Shown here: positions 25,529 through 33,053 of the stretch, piece after piece | Layout of the letters: the number at the start of each line of letters is the position of its first letter | Numbering within the stretch: position 1 is the first letter of the stretch | Assembly: GCF_014646335.1 (NCBI RefSeq) | Contig: NZ_BMNG01000005.1 | Coordinates: 245,515 to 309,514 of the forward strand | DNA length: 64,000 bases | Direction of reading: 5' to 3' | Source of the DNA: Streptomyces lasiicapitis | Lineage (GTDB): Bacteria > Actinomycetota > Actinomycetes > Streptomycetales > Streptomycetaceae | Program-made: the position numbers and the translations under genes | The notes under the pieces: generated by a model | Told to the model about the DNA's origin: nothing | Database searches by the model: none | The model's input: the letters and a program-made list of their open reading frames with translations, nothing else

Positions 25529-25696
25529 GTGCCCGAAACCCATGCACGTCCTCGGCGTCCGTTCACCGCTTGGCTCTGCACGGCACTCGGTGCTGTTCTC
25601 GCGGTCGCCCTGCTGACCGGCTGCAACGGCGATGACGACAAGGACGACAAGAAGAAGCCGGGAGACGCCACGGTCTCGGCCTCACCGGGGGAATGA
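25529..25696 (+). CDS. Small putative lipoprotein
   Basis: A 55-residue exported peptide. The GTG at 25529 has GGGGG 9 nt upstream. The signal peptide core T-A-L-G-A-V-L-A-V-A-L-L-T-G-C carries a lipobox, placing the lipid on Cys32. The mature tail of about 24 residues is Asp/Lys-rich (N-G-D-D-D-K-D-D-K-K-K-P-G-D) with no fold. A terminator follows the stop at once. Similar minute lipoproteins are common in Streptomyces and have no known function. The call rests on the signal/lipobox and the ribosome site. Confidence 0.65.
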   Translation: MPETHARPRRPFTAWLCTALGAVLAVALLTGCNGDDDKDDKKKPGDATVSASPGE

Positions 25697-25699
25697 GAA

Positions 25700-25740
25700 G
25701 GAGGGCCCGGACGCGTCCGACGGACACACCCGAGCCCTCC
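25700..25740. terminator. Terminator between small lipoprotein and first bkd operon
   Basis: Arms GGAGGGCCCGG and CCGAGCCCTCC pair at 10 of 11 positions around a 19-nt loop, followed by CTTTCC. It lies between convergent units and could serve both. Confidence 0.7.
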
Positions 25741-25791
25741 CTTTCCGTACCGGCACCCGTGCGGGTCTCCGCACCGGCACCCGCGCAGGCA

Positions 25792-27225
25792 CTACGCCCA
25801 GGTCATCAGCCGCTTCGGCTGTTCCAGGATCGCCGCCACGTCGCCGAGCACCTTCGAGCCCAGTTCGCCGTCCACCAGGCGGTGGTCGAAGGAGAGGGCG
25901 AGGGTGGTCACCTGGCGGGGCTTCACCTTGCCCTTGTGGACCCACGGCTGGAGCTTGATCGCGCCGACCGCGAGGATCGCGGACTCGCCGGGGTTCAGGA
26001 TCGGCGTGCCCGTGTCGATGCCGAAGACGCCGATGTTCGTGATCGTCACGGTGCCGCCCTGCATGGCGCCGGGCGACGTCTTGCCCTCGCGGGCCGTGGT
26101 GACCAACTCGCCGAGCGCGCCCGCCAGTTCGGGCAGGGTCTTGGCGTGCGCGTCCTTGATGTTCGGCACGATCAGGCCGCGCGGGGTGGCCGCGGCGATG
26201 CCCAGGTTCACATAGTGCTTCTGGACGATCTCCTGGTTGGCCTCGTCCCAGGCGGCGTTCACGTCCGGGTTGCGGCGGATCGCGAGCAGCAGGGCCTTGG
26301 AGATCAGCAGCAGAGGATTCACCCGCAGGCCCTCGAAGGCACGATCCTGCTTGAGCTCCTCGACCAGCTTCATCGTGCGCGTCACGTCCACCGTCACGAA
26401 CTCCGTGACGTGCGGGGCCGTGAAGGCCGAGCCGACCATCGCCTGCGCGGTGGCCTTGCGGACGCCCTTGACCGGGATGCGGGTCTCGCGGGCGTCACCG
26501 CCCGCCACGGGGGCGGCGGCCTGCGCGGGCGCGGCCGGGGCCTGGACCACCGCGGGAGCCGCCGCCGGGGCCGCCACCGCCGCGTGCACGTCCTCGCGGG
26601 TGATGATCCCGTCGGGGCCGGTCGGGGTGATGGCCGCCAGGTCGACGCCGAGGTCCTTGGCGAGCTTGCGGACCGGGGGCTTGGCGAGGGGGCGGGTGCC
26701 CGGGGCCGCCGGAGCGGGGGCCGGGGCCACCGCCTCGGGCGCGGCGTGGCCGTTCATCTCGCCCTGCACCGCCGCCGCGTAGTACGTCGACGCGGGCGGC
26801 TCCTCCACCTGGCCGGGCACGGGCTTGCGGGCCCGGCGCTTGGTGGAGGACTCGGCGACGCCGTACCCGACGAGGACCGGCTGGCGGCCCTTGGGCGCCT
26901 CGGGCTCGTCGTCCGCCACCGGAGCGGCCGGGACGGCGGCCGCCGCCTCCGGAGCGGAACCCGGGTCCCCGACGGTGATGATCACCTGGCCCACGTCCAC
27001 CGTGGTCCCCTCCGGGAACCGCAGCTCCCGGACCGTCCCGTCGAACGGGATGGGCAGCTCGACGGCGGCCTTGGCGGTCTCCACCTCGCACACGACCTGG
27101 CCGTCGGTGACGGTGTCCCCGGGCGCGACGTACCACTTGAGGATCTCGGCCTCGGTGAGTCCCTCGCCCACGTCGGGCATCTTGAACTCGCGGACGGCCG
27201 AAGCGGTGTCAGTCATCGTTGTCAC
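25792..27225 (-). CDS. bkdC: Branched-chain 2-oxoacid dehydrogenase E2 (dihydrolipoamide acyltransferase), first copy
   Basis: A 477-residue E2 subunit. The N-terminal lipoyl domain (about 13-88) carries the modified Lys52 in V-E-T-A-K-A. An Ala/Pro-rich linker leads to the peripheral-subunit-binding domain (about 190-225: K-P-P-V-R-K-L-A-K-D-L-G). The catalytic domain ends with D-H448-R-L-V-D452-G, the acyltransferase His and Asp. It transfers the branched acyl group from E1 to CoA, giving isobutyryl-, isovaleryl- or 2-methylbutyryl-CoA, which are also fatty acid and polyketide starters. A GTG at 27225 or ATG at 27216 could start it. It is third in the E1alpha-E1beta-E2 operon; no E3 gene is present. 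Confidence 0.95.
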   Translation of the reverse strand: MTTMTDTASAVREFKMPDVGEGLTEAEILKWYVAPGDTVTDGQVVCEVETAKAAVELPIPFDGTVRELRFPEGTTVDVGQVIITVGDPGSAPEAAAAVPAAPVADDEPEAPKGRQPVLVGYGVAESSTKRRARKPVPGQVEEPPASTYYAAAVQGEMNGHAAPEAVAPAPAPAAPGTRPLAKPPVRKLAKDLGVDLAAITPTGPDGIITREDVHAAVAAPAAAPAVVQAPAAPAQAAAPVAGGDARETRIPVKGVRKATAQAMVGSAFTAPHVTEFVTVDVTRTMKLVEELKQDRAFEGLRVNPLLLISKALLLAIRRNPDVNAAWDEANQEIVQKHYVNLGIAAATPRGLIVPNIKDAHAKTLPELAGALGELVTTAREGKTSPGAMQGGTVTITNIGVFGIDTGTPILNPGESAILAVGAIKLQPWVHKGKVKPRQVTTLALSFDHRLVDGELGSKVLGDVAAILEQPKRLMTWA

Positions 27226-27235
27226 GACCTCTTCC

Positions 27236-28216
27236 TCAGTACGCCAGCGAGCGGTCGACGGCGTCGAGCACCCGGTCGAGGCCCGGCAGGTAGTCCTCTT
27301 CGACCCGCGCGGGCGGGTACGGAGCGTGGAAGCCGCCGACGCGGAGCACCGGCGCCTCCAGGTGGTAGAAGCACCGCTCGGTGATGCGCGCGGCGATCTC
27401 GGCGCCGGAGCCGAAGAACACCGGAGCCTCGTGCACCACGATCAGGCGGCGGGTCTTCTCGACCGAGGCCTGCACCGTGTCGAAGTCGAGCGGCGAGATG
27501 GAGCGCAGGTCGACGACCTCGAGGGACTTGCCCTCCTCGGCGGCGGCGTCGGCCGCCTCCAGGCAGGTCTTCACCATCGGGCCGTACGCCACGAGGGTCG
27601 CGTCGGTGCCCTCGCGGACCGTGCGGGCCTTGTGCAGCGGGTCCGGGATGGCGTCGGTGTTGACCTCGCCCTTGTCCCAGTAACGCCGCTTGGGCTCGAA
27701 GAAGATCACCGGGTCGTCGCTCTGGATGGCCTGCTGGAGCATCCAGTAGGCGTCCGAGGAGTTGGACGGCGTGACCACCTTGAGGCCGGCGACGTGCGCA
27801 AACAGCGACTCCGGGGACTCGCTGTGGTGCTCGACGGCGCCGATGCCGCCGCCGTACGGAATGCGGACGACGACGGGCACCTTGATCTTGCCGAGGGCAC
27901 GCGCGTGCATCTTGGCGAGCTGGGTGACGATCTGGTCGTACGCCGGGAAGACGAAGCCGTCGAACTGGATCTCCGCCACCGGGCGGTACCCGCGCAGGGC
28001 CAGGCCGATGGCCGTGCCGAGGATGCCGGACTCGGCGAGCGGGGTGTCGATGACCCGGTCCTCGCCGAAGTCCTTCTGCAGGCCGTCGGTCACGCGGAAG
28101 ACGCCACCGAGCTTGCCGACGTCCTCGCCCATGACGAGGACCTTCGGGTCGGCGTCGAGCGCCACCCGCATGGACTCATTGATCGCCTTCGCAATCGGCA
28201 ACTTCTTTACAGCCAT
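27236..28216 (-). CDS. bkdB: Branched-chain 2-oxoacid dehydrogenase E1 beta, first copy
   Basis: A 326-residue E1 beta subunit of the transketolase-like family. Signatures include V-L-V-M-G-E-D-V-G-K-L-G-G-V-F, D-T-P-L-A-E-S-G-I-L-G, and the branched-chain-type E-H-H-S-E-S-P-E-S. It binds the E1 alpha chain to form the thiamine diphosphate site that decarboxylates the keto acids from Val, Leu and Ile. The ATG is 2 bp after the E1 alpha stop and the stop is 10 bp before the E2 start, so the three genes are one operon. Confidence 0.96.
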   Translation of the reverse strand: MAVKKLPIAKAINESMRVALDADPKVLVMGEDVGKLGGVFRVTDGLQKDFGEDRVIDTPLAESGILGTAIGLALRGYRPVAEIQFDGFVFPAYDQIVTQLAKMHARALGKIKVPVVVRIPYGGGIGAVEHHSESPESLFAHVAGLKVVTPSNSSDAYWMLQQAIQSDDPVIFFEPKRRYWDKGEVNTDAIPDPLHKARTVREGTDATLVAYGPMVKTCLEAADAAAEEGKSLEVVDLRSISPLDFDTVQASVEKTRRLIVVHEAPVFFGSGAEIAARITERCFYHLEAPVLRVGGFHAPYPPARVEEDYLPGLDRVLDAVDRSLAY

Positions 28217-28218
28217 GG

Positions 28219-29475
28219 CTAGTTGACCTCCCCGCCCGCAGCGGCGTTCACAGGTGCATCCGCGAACGACGCCTGGTATGCGGCGAACTGGGCGCGCTCC
28301 TCGTCCACGAGGGCGTGGCCGTCCGCGTAGATGTTCTCGAAGATCGACATCGGCTCGGGGTCCGGCATCGACCGGACCACGTCCCGCACTCGTTTGCCCA
28401 ACGTCTCGCTCTCGGCCTCGAGTTCCGCGAAGAATCCCTCATCCGCGTGACCTTCGGCCTCCAGGTGGGCCCGCAGCCGCAGGATCGGGTCCTTGGCCTC
28501 CCAGGCCTCCCGCTCCTCGTCGCGGCGGTAGCGCGTCGGGTCGTCGGAGGTGGTGTGCGCGCCCATGCGGTAGGTGAACGCCTCGATCAGCGAGGGTCCC
28601 TCGCCGGCGCGCGCCCGCTCCAGGGCCCACTTGGTGACCGCGAGACAGGCAAGCACGTCGTTGCCGTCGACGCGGACACCGGGGAAGCCGTAGCCCTGCG
28701 CGCGCTGGTAGAGCGGCACCCGGCTCTGCTTCTCCGTCGGCTCGGAGATCGCCCACTGGTTGTTCTGGCAGAAGAACACCACGGGGGCGTTGTAGACGGC
28801 GGAGAACGTGAACGCCTCCGCCACGTCGCCCTGGCTGGTGGCGCCGTCTCCGAAGTAGGCGATCACCGCGCTGTCGGCGCCGTCCTTGGCCACGCCCATC
28901 GCGTAGCCGGTGGCGTGCAGCGTCTGCGAGCCGATGACGATCGTGTACAGCTGGAAGCCGTTGGTGTTGGGGTCCCAGCCGCCGTTGTTCACGCCGCGGA
29001 ACATGCCGAGCAGAAGCGTCGGGTCGACGCCCTTGCACCAGGCGACGCCGTGCTCGCGGTAGGTGGGGAAGACGTAGTCGTCCGCGCGGGTCGCGCGGCC
29101 CGATCCGACCTGTGCGGCCTCCTGCCCGAGCAGCGACGGCCACAGGCCCAGCTCGCCCTGTCGCTGCAGGGTGACGGCCTCCGCGTCGAAGCGGCGGGTG
29201 AGAACCATGTCCCGGTACAGGACACGGAGGTCGTCCGGAGTGATGTCCGCGACGTACTTGTCGTACGCCTCGTTCTCGACCCGTACGCCCTCCGGGGTCA
29301 GGAGCTGTACGAGCTCGGGCTCACCGCCCTGAGCGGCCTCTTTGCCCTGAGCGACGTCATTGCCCCGAGCGACGTCCTTCTCTGCGCTCGTGCTTTTCTT
29401 GGCGCTCGCACTTGCGCGCTTGCCGCCGCTGCCTGCGCGGCGCGGTGTGCGCGCGGCGGTGCTTTCCACGGTCAC
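28219..29475 (-). CDS. bkdA: Branched-chain 2-oxoacid dehydrogenase E1 alpha, first copy
   Basis: A 418-residue E1 alpha subunit. The thiamine diphosphate motif is G-D-G-A-T-S-Q-G-D followed by the N-N of F-C-Q-N-N, and Y-R-M-G-A-H-T-T-S-D-D-P is the family phosphorylation-loop region. The first 60 residues are Lys/Ala/Ser-rich with the repeated A-x-G-x-(D/E) pattern and look disordered. The GTG at 29475 has GGAGGAG a few nt upstream. Upstream lies an AT-rich region with 23-bp-spaced direct repeats that could bind an Lrp-type regulator such as the one encoded at 46686. Confidence 0.95.
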   Translation of the reverse strand: MTVESTAARTPRRAGSGGKRASASAKKSTSAEKDVARGNDVAQGKEAAQGGEPELVQLLTPEGVRVENEAYDKYVADITPDDLRVLYRDMVLTRRFDAEAVTLQRQGELGLWPSLLGQEAAQVGSGRATRADDYVFPTYREHGVAWCKGVDPTLLLGMFRGVNNGGWDPNTNGFQLYTIVIGSQTLHATGYAMGVAKDGADSAVIAYFGDGATSQGDVAEAFTFSAVYNAPVVFFCQNNQWAISEPTEKQSRVPLYQRAQGYGFPGVRVDGNDVLACLAVTKWALERARAGEGPSLIEAFTYRMGAHTTSDDPTRYRRDEEREAWEAKDPILRLRAHLEAEGHADEGFFAELEAESETLGKRVRDVVRSMPDPEPMSIFENIYADGHALVDEERAQFAAYQASFADAPVNAAAGGEVN

Positions 29476-29816
29476 GTGTGCTCCTCCGTCGGTCCGGCCC
29501 CCGGGGTCCACCGGGAGGCCAGTACGGCTCGCCCGATTCCAGCCCGTCGCACGGGGTGGGTGCGGCTCAGCCGGGACAAGGCGTGACAGTTGCTCCGGCG
29601 AGCACCCTTCTCCAAGCACGTTACCCAGTGCGTCCCAAAACTGTGAAACCTTCTCTGACCTGCAATTTTGCTTGGATTTCCAAGTAAATCCCGCTAGGAA
29701 ATCCAAGTAAATCGAGAGGTGCGGAAACACAGCCTGGTCACGGCACTGATCACAGCCTGGCAGGGGGCCGGAACACCGGCACGTTATCCCGCCCACCTAG
29801 GGCACGGGAAGAGTTG
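29476..29816. other. 341-bp divergent region between first bkd operon and response regulator
   Basis: No gene. It contains the AT-rich repeat block at 29671-29713, a direct repeat CACAGCCTGG at about 29728 and 29752, and the ribosome site of the regulator gene. The rest has no recognisable element. Confidence 0.6.
29671..29713. promoter_or_regulatory. Candidate Lrp/AsnC-type binding region of the first bkd operon
   Basis: CCAAGTAAATC occurs at 29680-29690 and 29703-29713, a 23-bp period. CTTGGATTTCC (29671-29681) is a perfect inverted copy of GGAAATCCAAG (29697-29707). AT-rich, helically phased repeats of this kind are typical for Lrp-family proteins, which wrap DNA. The site is about 200 bp upstream of the bkdA start. 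Confidence 0.5.
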
Positions 29817-30494
29817 ATGTGTGACACTGACAGCGTGCGCGAAGAAGGAAAAATCACCGTATTCCTGCTCGACGATCACGAAGTCGTCCGGCGCGGAGTC
29901 CATGAGCTGCTCTCCGTGGAGTCCGACATCGAGGTCGTCGGCGAGGCCGGTACGGCGGCGGACGCGCTCGTGCGCATTCCGGCCACCCGGCCGGATGTGG
30001 CGGTCCTCGACGTGCGCCTTCCGGACGGCAGCGGCGTCGAGGTGTGCCGCGAGATCCGTTCGCAGAACGACTCCATCAAATGCCTGATGCTGACGTCGTT
30101 CGCCGACGACGAGGCCCTCTTCGACGCGATCATGGCCGGTGCCTCGGGCTATGTCCTGAAAGCCATTCGCGGCAATGAACTGCTCTCGGCGGTACGCGAC
30201 GTCGCAGCCGGAAAGTCCCTCCTCGACCCGGTCGCCACGGCCCGCGTCCTGGAGCGCCTGCGCGACGGCAACAACGCCAAGGGCGACGACCGCCTGGCGA
30301 ACCTCACCGAGCAGGAACGCAAGATCCTCGACCTGATCGGCGAGGGCCTCACCAACCGCGTCATCGGCGAGCGACTGCACCTCGCCGAGAAGACGATCAA
30401 GAATTACGTCTCCAGCCTGCTGTCGAAGCTGGGCATGGAGCGGCGGTCGCAGGCGGCGGCGTACGTGGCGCGGATGCAGGCCGAGCGGCGCTGA
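29817..30494 (+). CDS. NarL/FixJ-type response regulator, DevR/DosR-like
   Basis: A 225-residue response regulator. The receiver domain has the acidic pair Asp19-Asp20, phospho-acceptor Asp65 in A-V-L-D-V-R-L-P-D-G-S-G, the T/S of L-T-S-F, and K in G-Y-V-L-K-A. The LuxR-type helix-turn-helix (about 158-205) contains L-T-N-R-V-I-G-E-R-L-H-L-A-E-K-T-I-K-N-Y-V. From memory the sequence is clearly similar to mycobacterial DosR. No histidine kinase gene is adjacent, so it is an orphan here. A DosR-box match lies 77 bp downstream in the promoter of the next gene. DosR-like proteins govern hypoxia and dormancy genes. Confidence 0.93.
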   Translation: MCDTDSVREEGKITVFLLDDHEVVRRGVHELLSVESDIEVVGEAGTAADALVRIPATRPDVAVLDVRLPDGSGVEVCREIRSQNDSIKCLMLTSFADDEALFDAIMAGASGYVLKAIRGNELLSAVRDVAAGKSLLDPVATARVLERLRDGNNAKGDDRLANLTEQERKILDLIGEGLTNRVIGERLHLAEKTIKNYVSSLLSKLGMERRSQAAAYVARMQAERR

Positions 30495-30570
30495 ACCGTC
30501 GTAGGAGCGGCGCTGAGCCGTCACACGAGCGGCACCAACGGGCCTCAAGTGGCGCCAATAGGTCTTGTCC

Positions 30571-30584
30571 GGGACTTATGGCCC
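30571..30584. promoter_or_regulatory. DosR/DevR-box-like site
   Basis: GGGACTTATGGCCC matches the mycobacterial DosR core GGGACTWWWGKCCC closely, differing only within the tolerant centre. It is 58 bp upstream of the flavin/pyridoxamine-oxidase-like gene and just downstream of the DosR-like regulator gene. Confidence 0.65.
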
Positions 30585-30642
30585 CCTCTTCCGGGGCGGG
30601 CGGCTCTTCCTCCGGCGCGGGCCGCTGACGCAGGGTGGGGGC

Positions 30643-31053
30643 ATGCCGACCGAAGAACAGCTCGCGTACGAACTGCTGCGGCGCACGGACTACGGCCGGG
30701 TGGCGACCAGCATGCGGGCGCTGCCCTTCCTCGCGGTGGCGCGGCACGTCGTCGTCGACGGCCGCATCCTGCTGCGCATGCACCGGGGCCTGGGCTACCA
30801 CCAGGCGTGCGCGGGCAGCGTCGTCGCGTACGGAGCGGACAATCTCGGCACCGAGACGGAGCGGGACGGCCAGTGGATCGTCCAGTTCGTGGGCCAGTGC
30901 GAGACGGCCAGCCCGACCGCCGCGGAGCTGAGCCTCTTCGGCCAGGCCCCCCACCACGTGGACGGCGCCCTCTACGACCCGGTGTACCTGGTCATGGACC
31001 CGCAGCTGGCCAAGGTCCACACCCTGACCCATCGCGTGCCCGCCGCCGTGTGA
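30643..31053 (+). CDS. Pyridoxamine 5'-phosphate oxidase-fold protein
   Basis: A 136-residue split-barrel flavin-binding-like protein. It begins E-E-Q-L-A-Y-E-L-L-R-R-T-D-Y-G-R-V-A-T-S-M-R, with A-R-H-V-V-V-D-G-R-I-L-L-R and later G-Q-W-I-V-Q-F-V-G-Q-C-E. This resembles the FMN/F420-binding split barrels that are frequent in DosR regulons. The ATG at 30643 follows GGGTGGGG; a longer frame from 30565 would read through the DosR box. It is probably an oxidoreductase or flavin store used at low oxygen. Confidence 0.82.
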   Translation: MPTEEQLAYELLRRTDYGRVATSMRALPFLAVARHVVVDGRILLRMHRGLGYHQACAGSVVAYGADNLGTETERDGQWIVQFVGQCETASPTAAELSLFGQAPHHVDGALYDPVYLVMDPQLAKVHTLTHRVPAAV

Positions 31054-31074
31054 CACCGGCCGCGGGCCCGCGAG

Positions 31075-32679
31075 TCACTCCGTGTCGCCCTCGCCGCCCT
31101 GGGCGGCACCCTCGTTGTTGCCCCCGTCGTCCGGCGGATCCGTCGGATCGGTGGGCTCGGTGGGCGGATCCGTCGGATCGGTGGGCGGATCGGTCGGATC
31201 CGTGGGCGGATCGGTCGGATCGGTCGGCGGGTCGGTCGGATCCGTCGGAGGATCGGTCGGCTGCGTGGGCTGCTGGGTGTCCTGCGTGGGCGGCCGGGTC
31301 CAGTCGCCCCCGGTCTGCCCACCGCTGCCGTCCCCACCGGGCTGCGTGGCCCCGTCGGGAGTCTCCTCGTCCTTGCTCTTGCTGGGCGACTTCTCCTGCG
31401 ACTGCTTCGTCGACGGCGTCGTAGGGGTCTTGTCCTTCTTGTTGCCGTTGTCGTCGCCCGCGGACAGCGCGAAGGCGACGCCCGCCGCGATCGCGATGAC
31501 GGCGAGCACGGCGAGGATCCACACCTTGCCGCGACCGCGCCCGCGGCCACCGTCGCGGTGACCACCGTCGAAGCCGCCGTCGTCGCCGCCCGGGGGCCGC
31601 AGCATCGGCCCGGGGATCTGCTGCGTGCCGGAATCGCCGGGGTGCGGCATGGCGGCCGTACCGGCGACACCCATCGCGGGCGTGTGCGCGCCCTCGTGCA
31701 TGCCCGCCATCGCGACCGGGCCGGTGTTCCAGGTCCCGGTGTGGCTGCCCTGCTCGGCCAGCATCTGCAGGCCGTACTGGACCAGGCCGCGCATTTCCTC
31801 GGCGGTCTGGAAGCGGTCGTCCGGGTCCTTGGCGAGCGAGCGCATGACGAGCCCGTCGAGCTCCGGCGGCGCCGCGTCGGAGACCTCCGACGGCGGCACC
31901 GGAGTGTCCTGGACGTGCTGGTAGACCACGGAAAGCGGCGTCTCGCCGGTGAAGGGCGGCCGCAGCGCGAGCAGTTCGTACAGCAGACAGCCGGTCGCGT
32001 ACAGGTCGCTGCGGTGGTCGACGGCCTTGCCGAGCGCCTGCTCGGGCGAGAGGTACTGCGGCGTGCCCATGACCATGCCGGTCTGCGTCATCGTCGACTG
32101 CGCCCCGTGCAGGGCGCGCGCGATGCCGAAGTCCATCACCTTCACGGCACCGGTGTGGGTGATGCTGACGTTCGCGGGCTTGATGTCGCGGTGCACGATG
32201 CCGTGCTGGTGGGAGTACGCGAGCGCCTCGAGCACGCCGGACACGATGATCAGGGCCTGCTCCGGACCCGGGGCCTCCGCGTTGATCAGCAGATCCCGGA
32301 TCGTGCGGCCCTCGACGAGCTCCATCACGATGTACGGCACGGAGTTGCCGTTGATGAGGTCCTCGCCGGAGTCGTAGACCCCGACGACCGCGTGGTGGTT
32401 CAGGCCGGCCACCGACTGCGCCTCGCGCGTGAAGCGGGCCTTGGACACCGGGTCCTCGGCGAGGTCGGAGCGCAGCAGCTTGACCGCGACGGTGCGGCCC
32501 AGACGTACGTCCTCGGCGGCGAACACCTCGGCCATGCCACCGCGGCCGAGCCTGCCGGTCAGCCGGTACCGGCCGTCGCCGACAAGTCCGCCGTTGCCCC
32601 ACATCTCAGGCGAGTCCGACATGCCGCCGCCAGTCGCCTCGGGGTCGGACGGGCCCTGAGCGCGCTGCGTCTGTGCCAT
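31075..32679 (-). CDS. Membrane-anchored Ser/Thr protein kinase with Pro-Thr-Asp repeat tail
   Basis: A 534-residue eukaryotic-type kinase. The kinase domain spans about 38-305: G-R-L-G-R-G-G-M-A-E-V-F, invariant Lys67, H-R-D165-I-K-P-A-N, D183-F-G, and G-T-P-Q-Y-L-S-P-E-Q. A Gly/Met-rich linker leads to one membrane helix near residues 400-420 (V-W-I-L-A-V-L-A-V-I-A). The outer part has no PASTA domain but a Ser/Lys-rich stretch and about six units of P-P-T-D-P-T-D. It is divergent from the second kinase gene across a 374-bp gap. Two paired kinases at this location are known in S. coelicolor. The substrate is unknown. Confidence 0.95.
   Translation of the reverse strand: MAQTQRAQGPSDPEATGGGMSDSPEMWGNGGLVGDGRYRLTGRLGRGGMAEVFAAEDVRLGRTVAVKLLRSDLAEDPVSKARFTREAQSVAGLNHHAVVGVYDSGEDLINGNSVPYIVMELVEGRTIRDLLINAEAPGPEQALIIVSGVLEALAYSHQHGIVHRDIKPANVSITHTGAVKVMDFGIARALHGAQSTMTQTGMVMGTPQYLSPEQALGKAVDHRSDLYATGCLLYELLALRPPFTGETPLSVVYQHVQDTPVPPSEVSDAAPPELDGLVMRSLAKDPDDRFQTAEEMRGLVQYGLQMLAEQGSHTGTWNTGPVAMAGMHEGAHTPAMGVAGTAAMPHPGDSGTQQIPGPMLRPPGGDDGGFDGGHRDGGRGRGRGKVWILAVLAVIAIAAGVAFALSAGDDNGNKKDKTPTTPSTKQSQEKSPSKSKDEETPDGATQPGGDGSGGQTGGDWTRPPTQDTQQPTQPTDPPTDPTDPPTDPTDPPTDPTDPPTDPTDPPTEPTDPTDPPDDGGNNEGAAQGGEGDTE
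31138..31260. repeat. Tandem 21-nt coding repeats in the kinase tail
   Basis: Near-perfect 21-nt units of the type GGCGGATCGGTCGGATCCGTG encode P-P-T-D-P-T-D on the minus strand. The copy number is prone to vary between strains. Confidence 0.9.
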
Positions 32680-33053
32680 CAGTCCTCGCCGTCGTTTCTG
32701 ATCGTGGTCCGTCGTGGTCCGTCGTGTGAGGAGCGTGTACCGGATACGTGATAGAGCGGTACGGGGTACTCCGCCGTGCCACGCTACAGCCTTCCCGGCG
32801 GCCCCCGGTCCGACGTGGACCGGCCATCAAACCCGCCGGGGGCCCCACCGGGCAAACTTGTAACGCTTCCGAGACGCTTCTTGCGCGTACGGTCACGGAA
32901 CGGGCACCGAGCTTGACGTGGCACTGCCCTCGGGCAGACTTGGCCAGGAATAGCGGATCGATCACCGTCGTCAAGACGTCTTCGGTCGCCACCCTTAGCC
33001 ACAGTCACAGCAGCGGCGCCGTCTCGCGCCCGCGCCGATGGGGGACGCACGAC
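32680..33053. other. 374-bp divergent region between two kinase genes
   Basis: No gene recognised. It contains a short tandem duplication (GTGGTCCGTC twice at about 32705), the palindrome AAGACGTCTT at 32973-32982, and the ribosome site GGGGGA before the plus-strand kinase. Promoters are not clear from sequence. Confidence 0.5.

Noticed and set aside
20327..25696. Mobile genomic island
   Set aside because: The stretch is less standard in content and contains a TTA codon, but no integrase, transposase, tRNA attachment site or flanking direct repeat was found.
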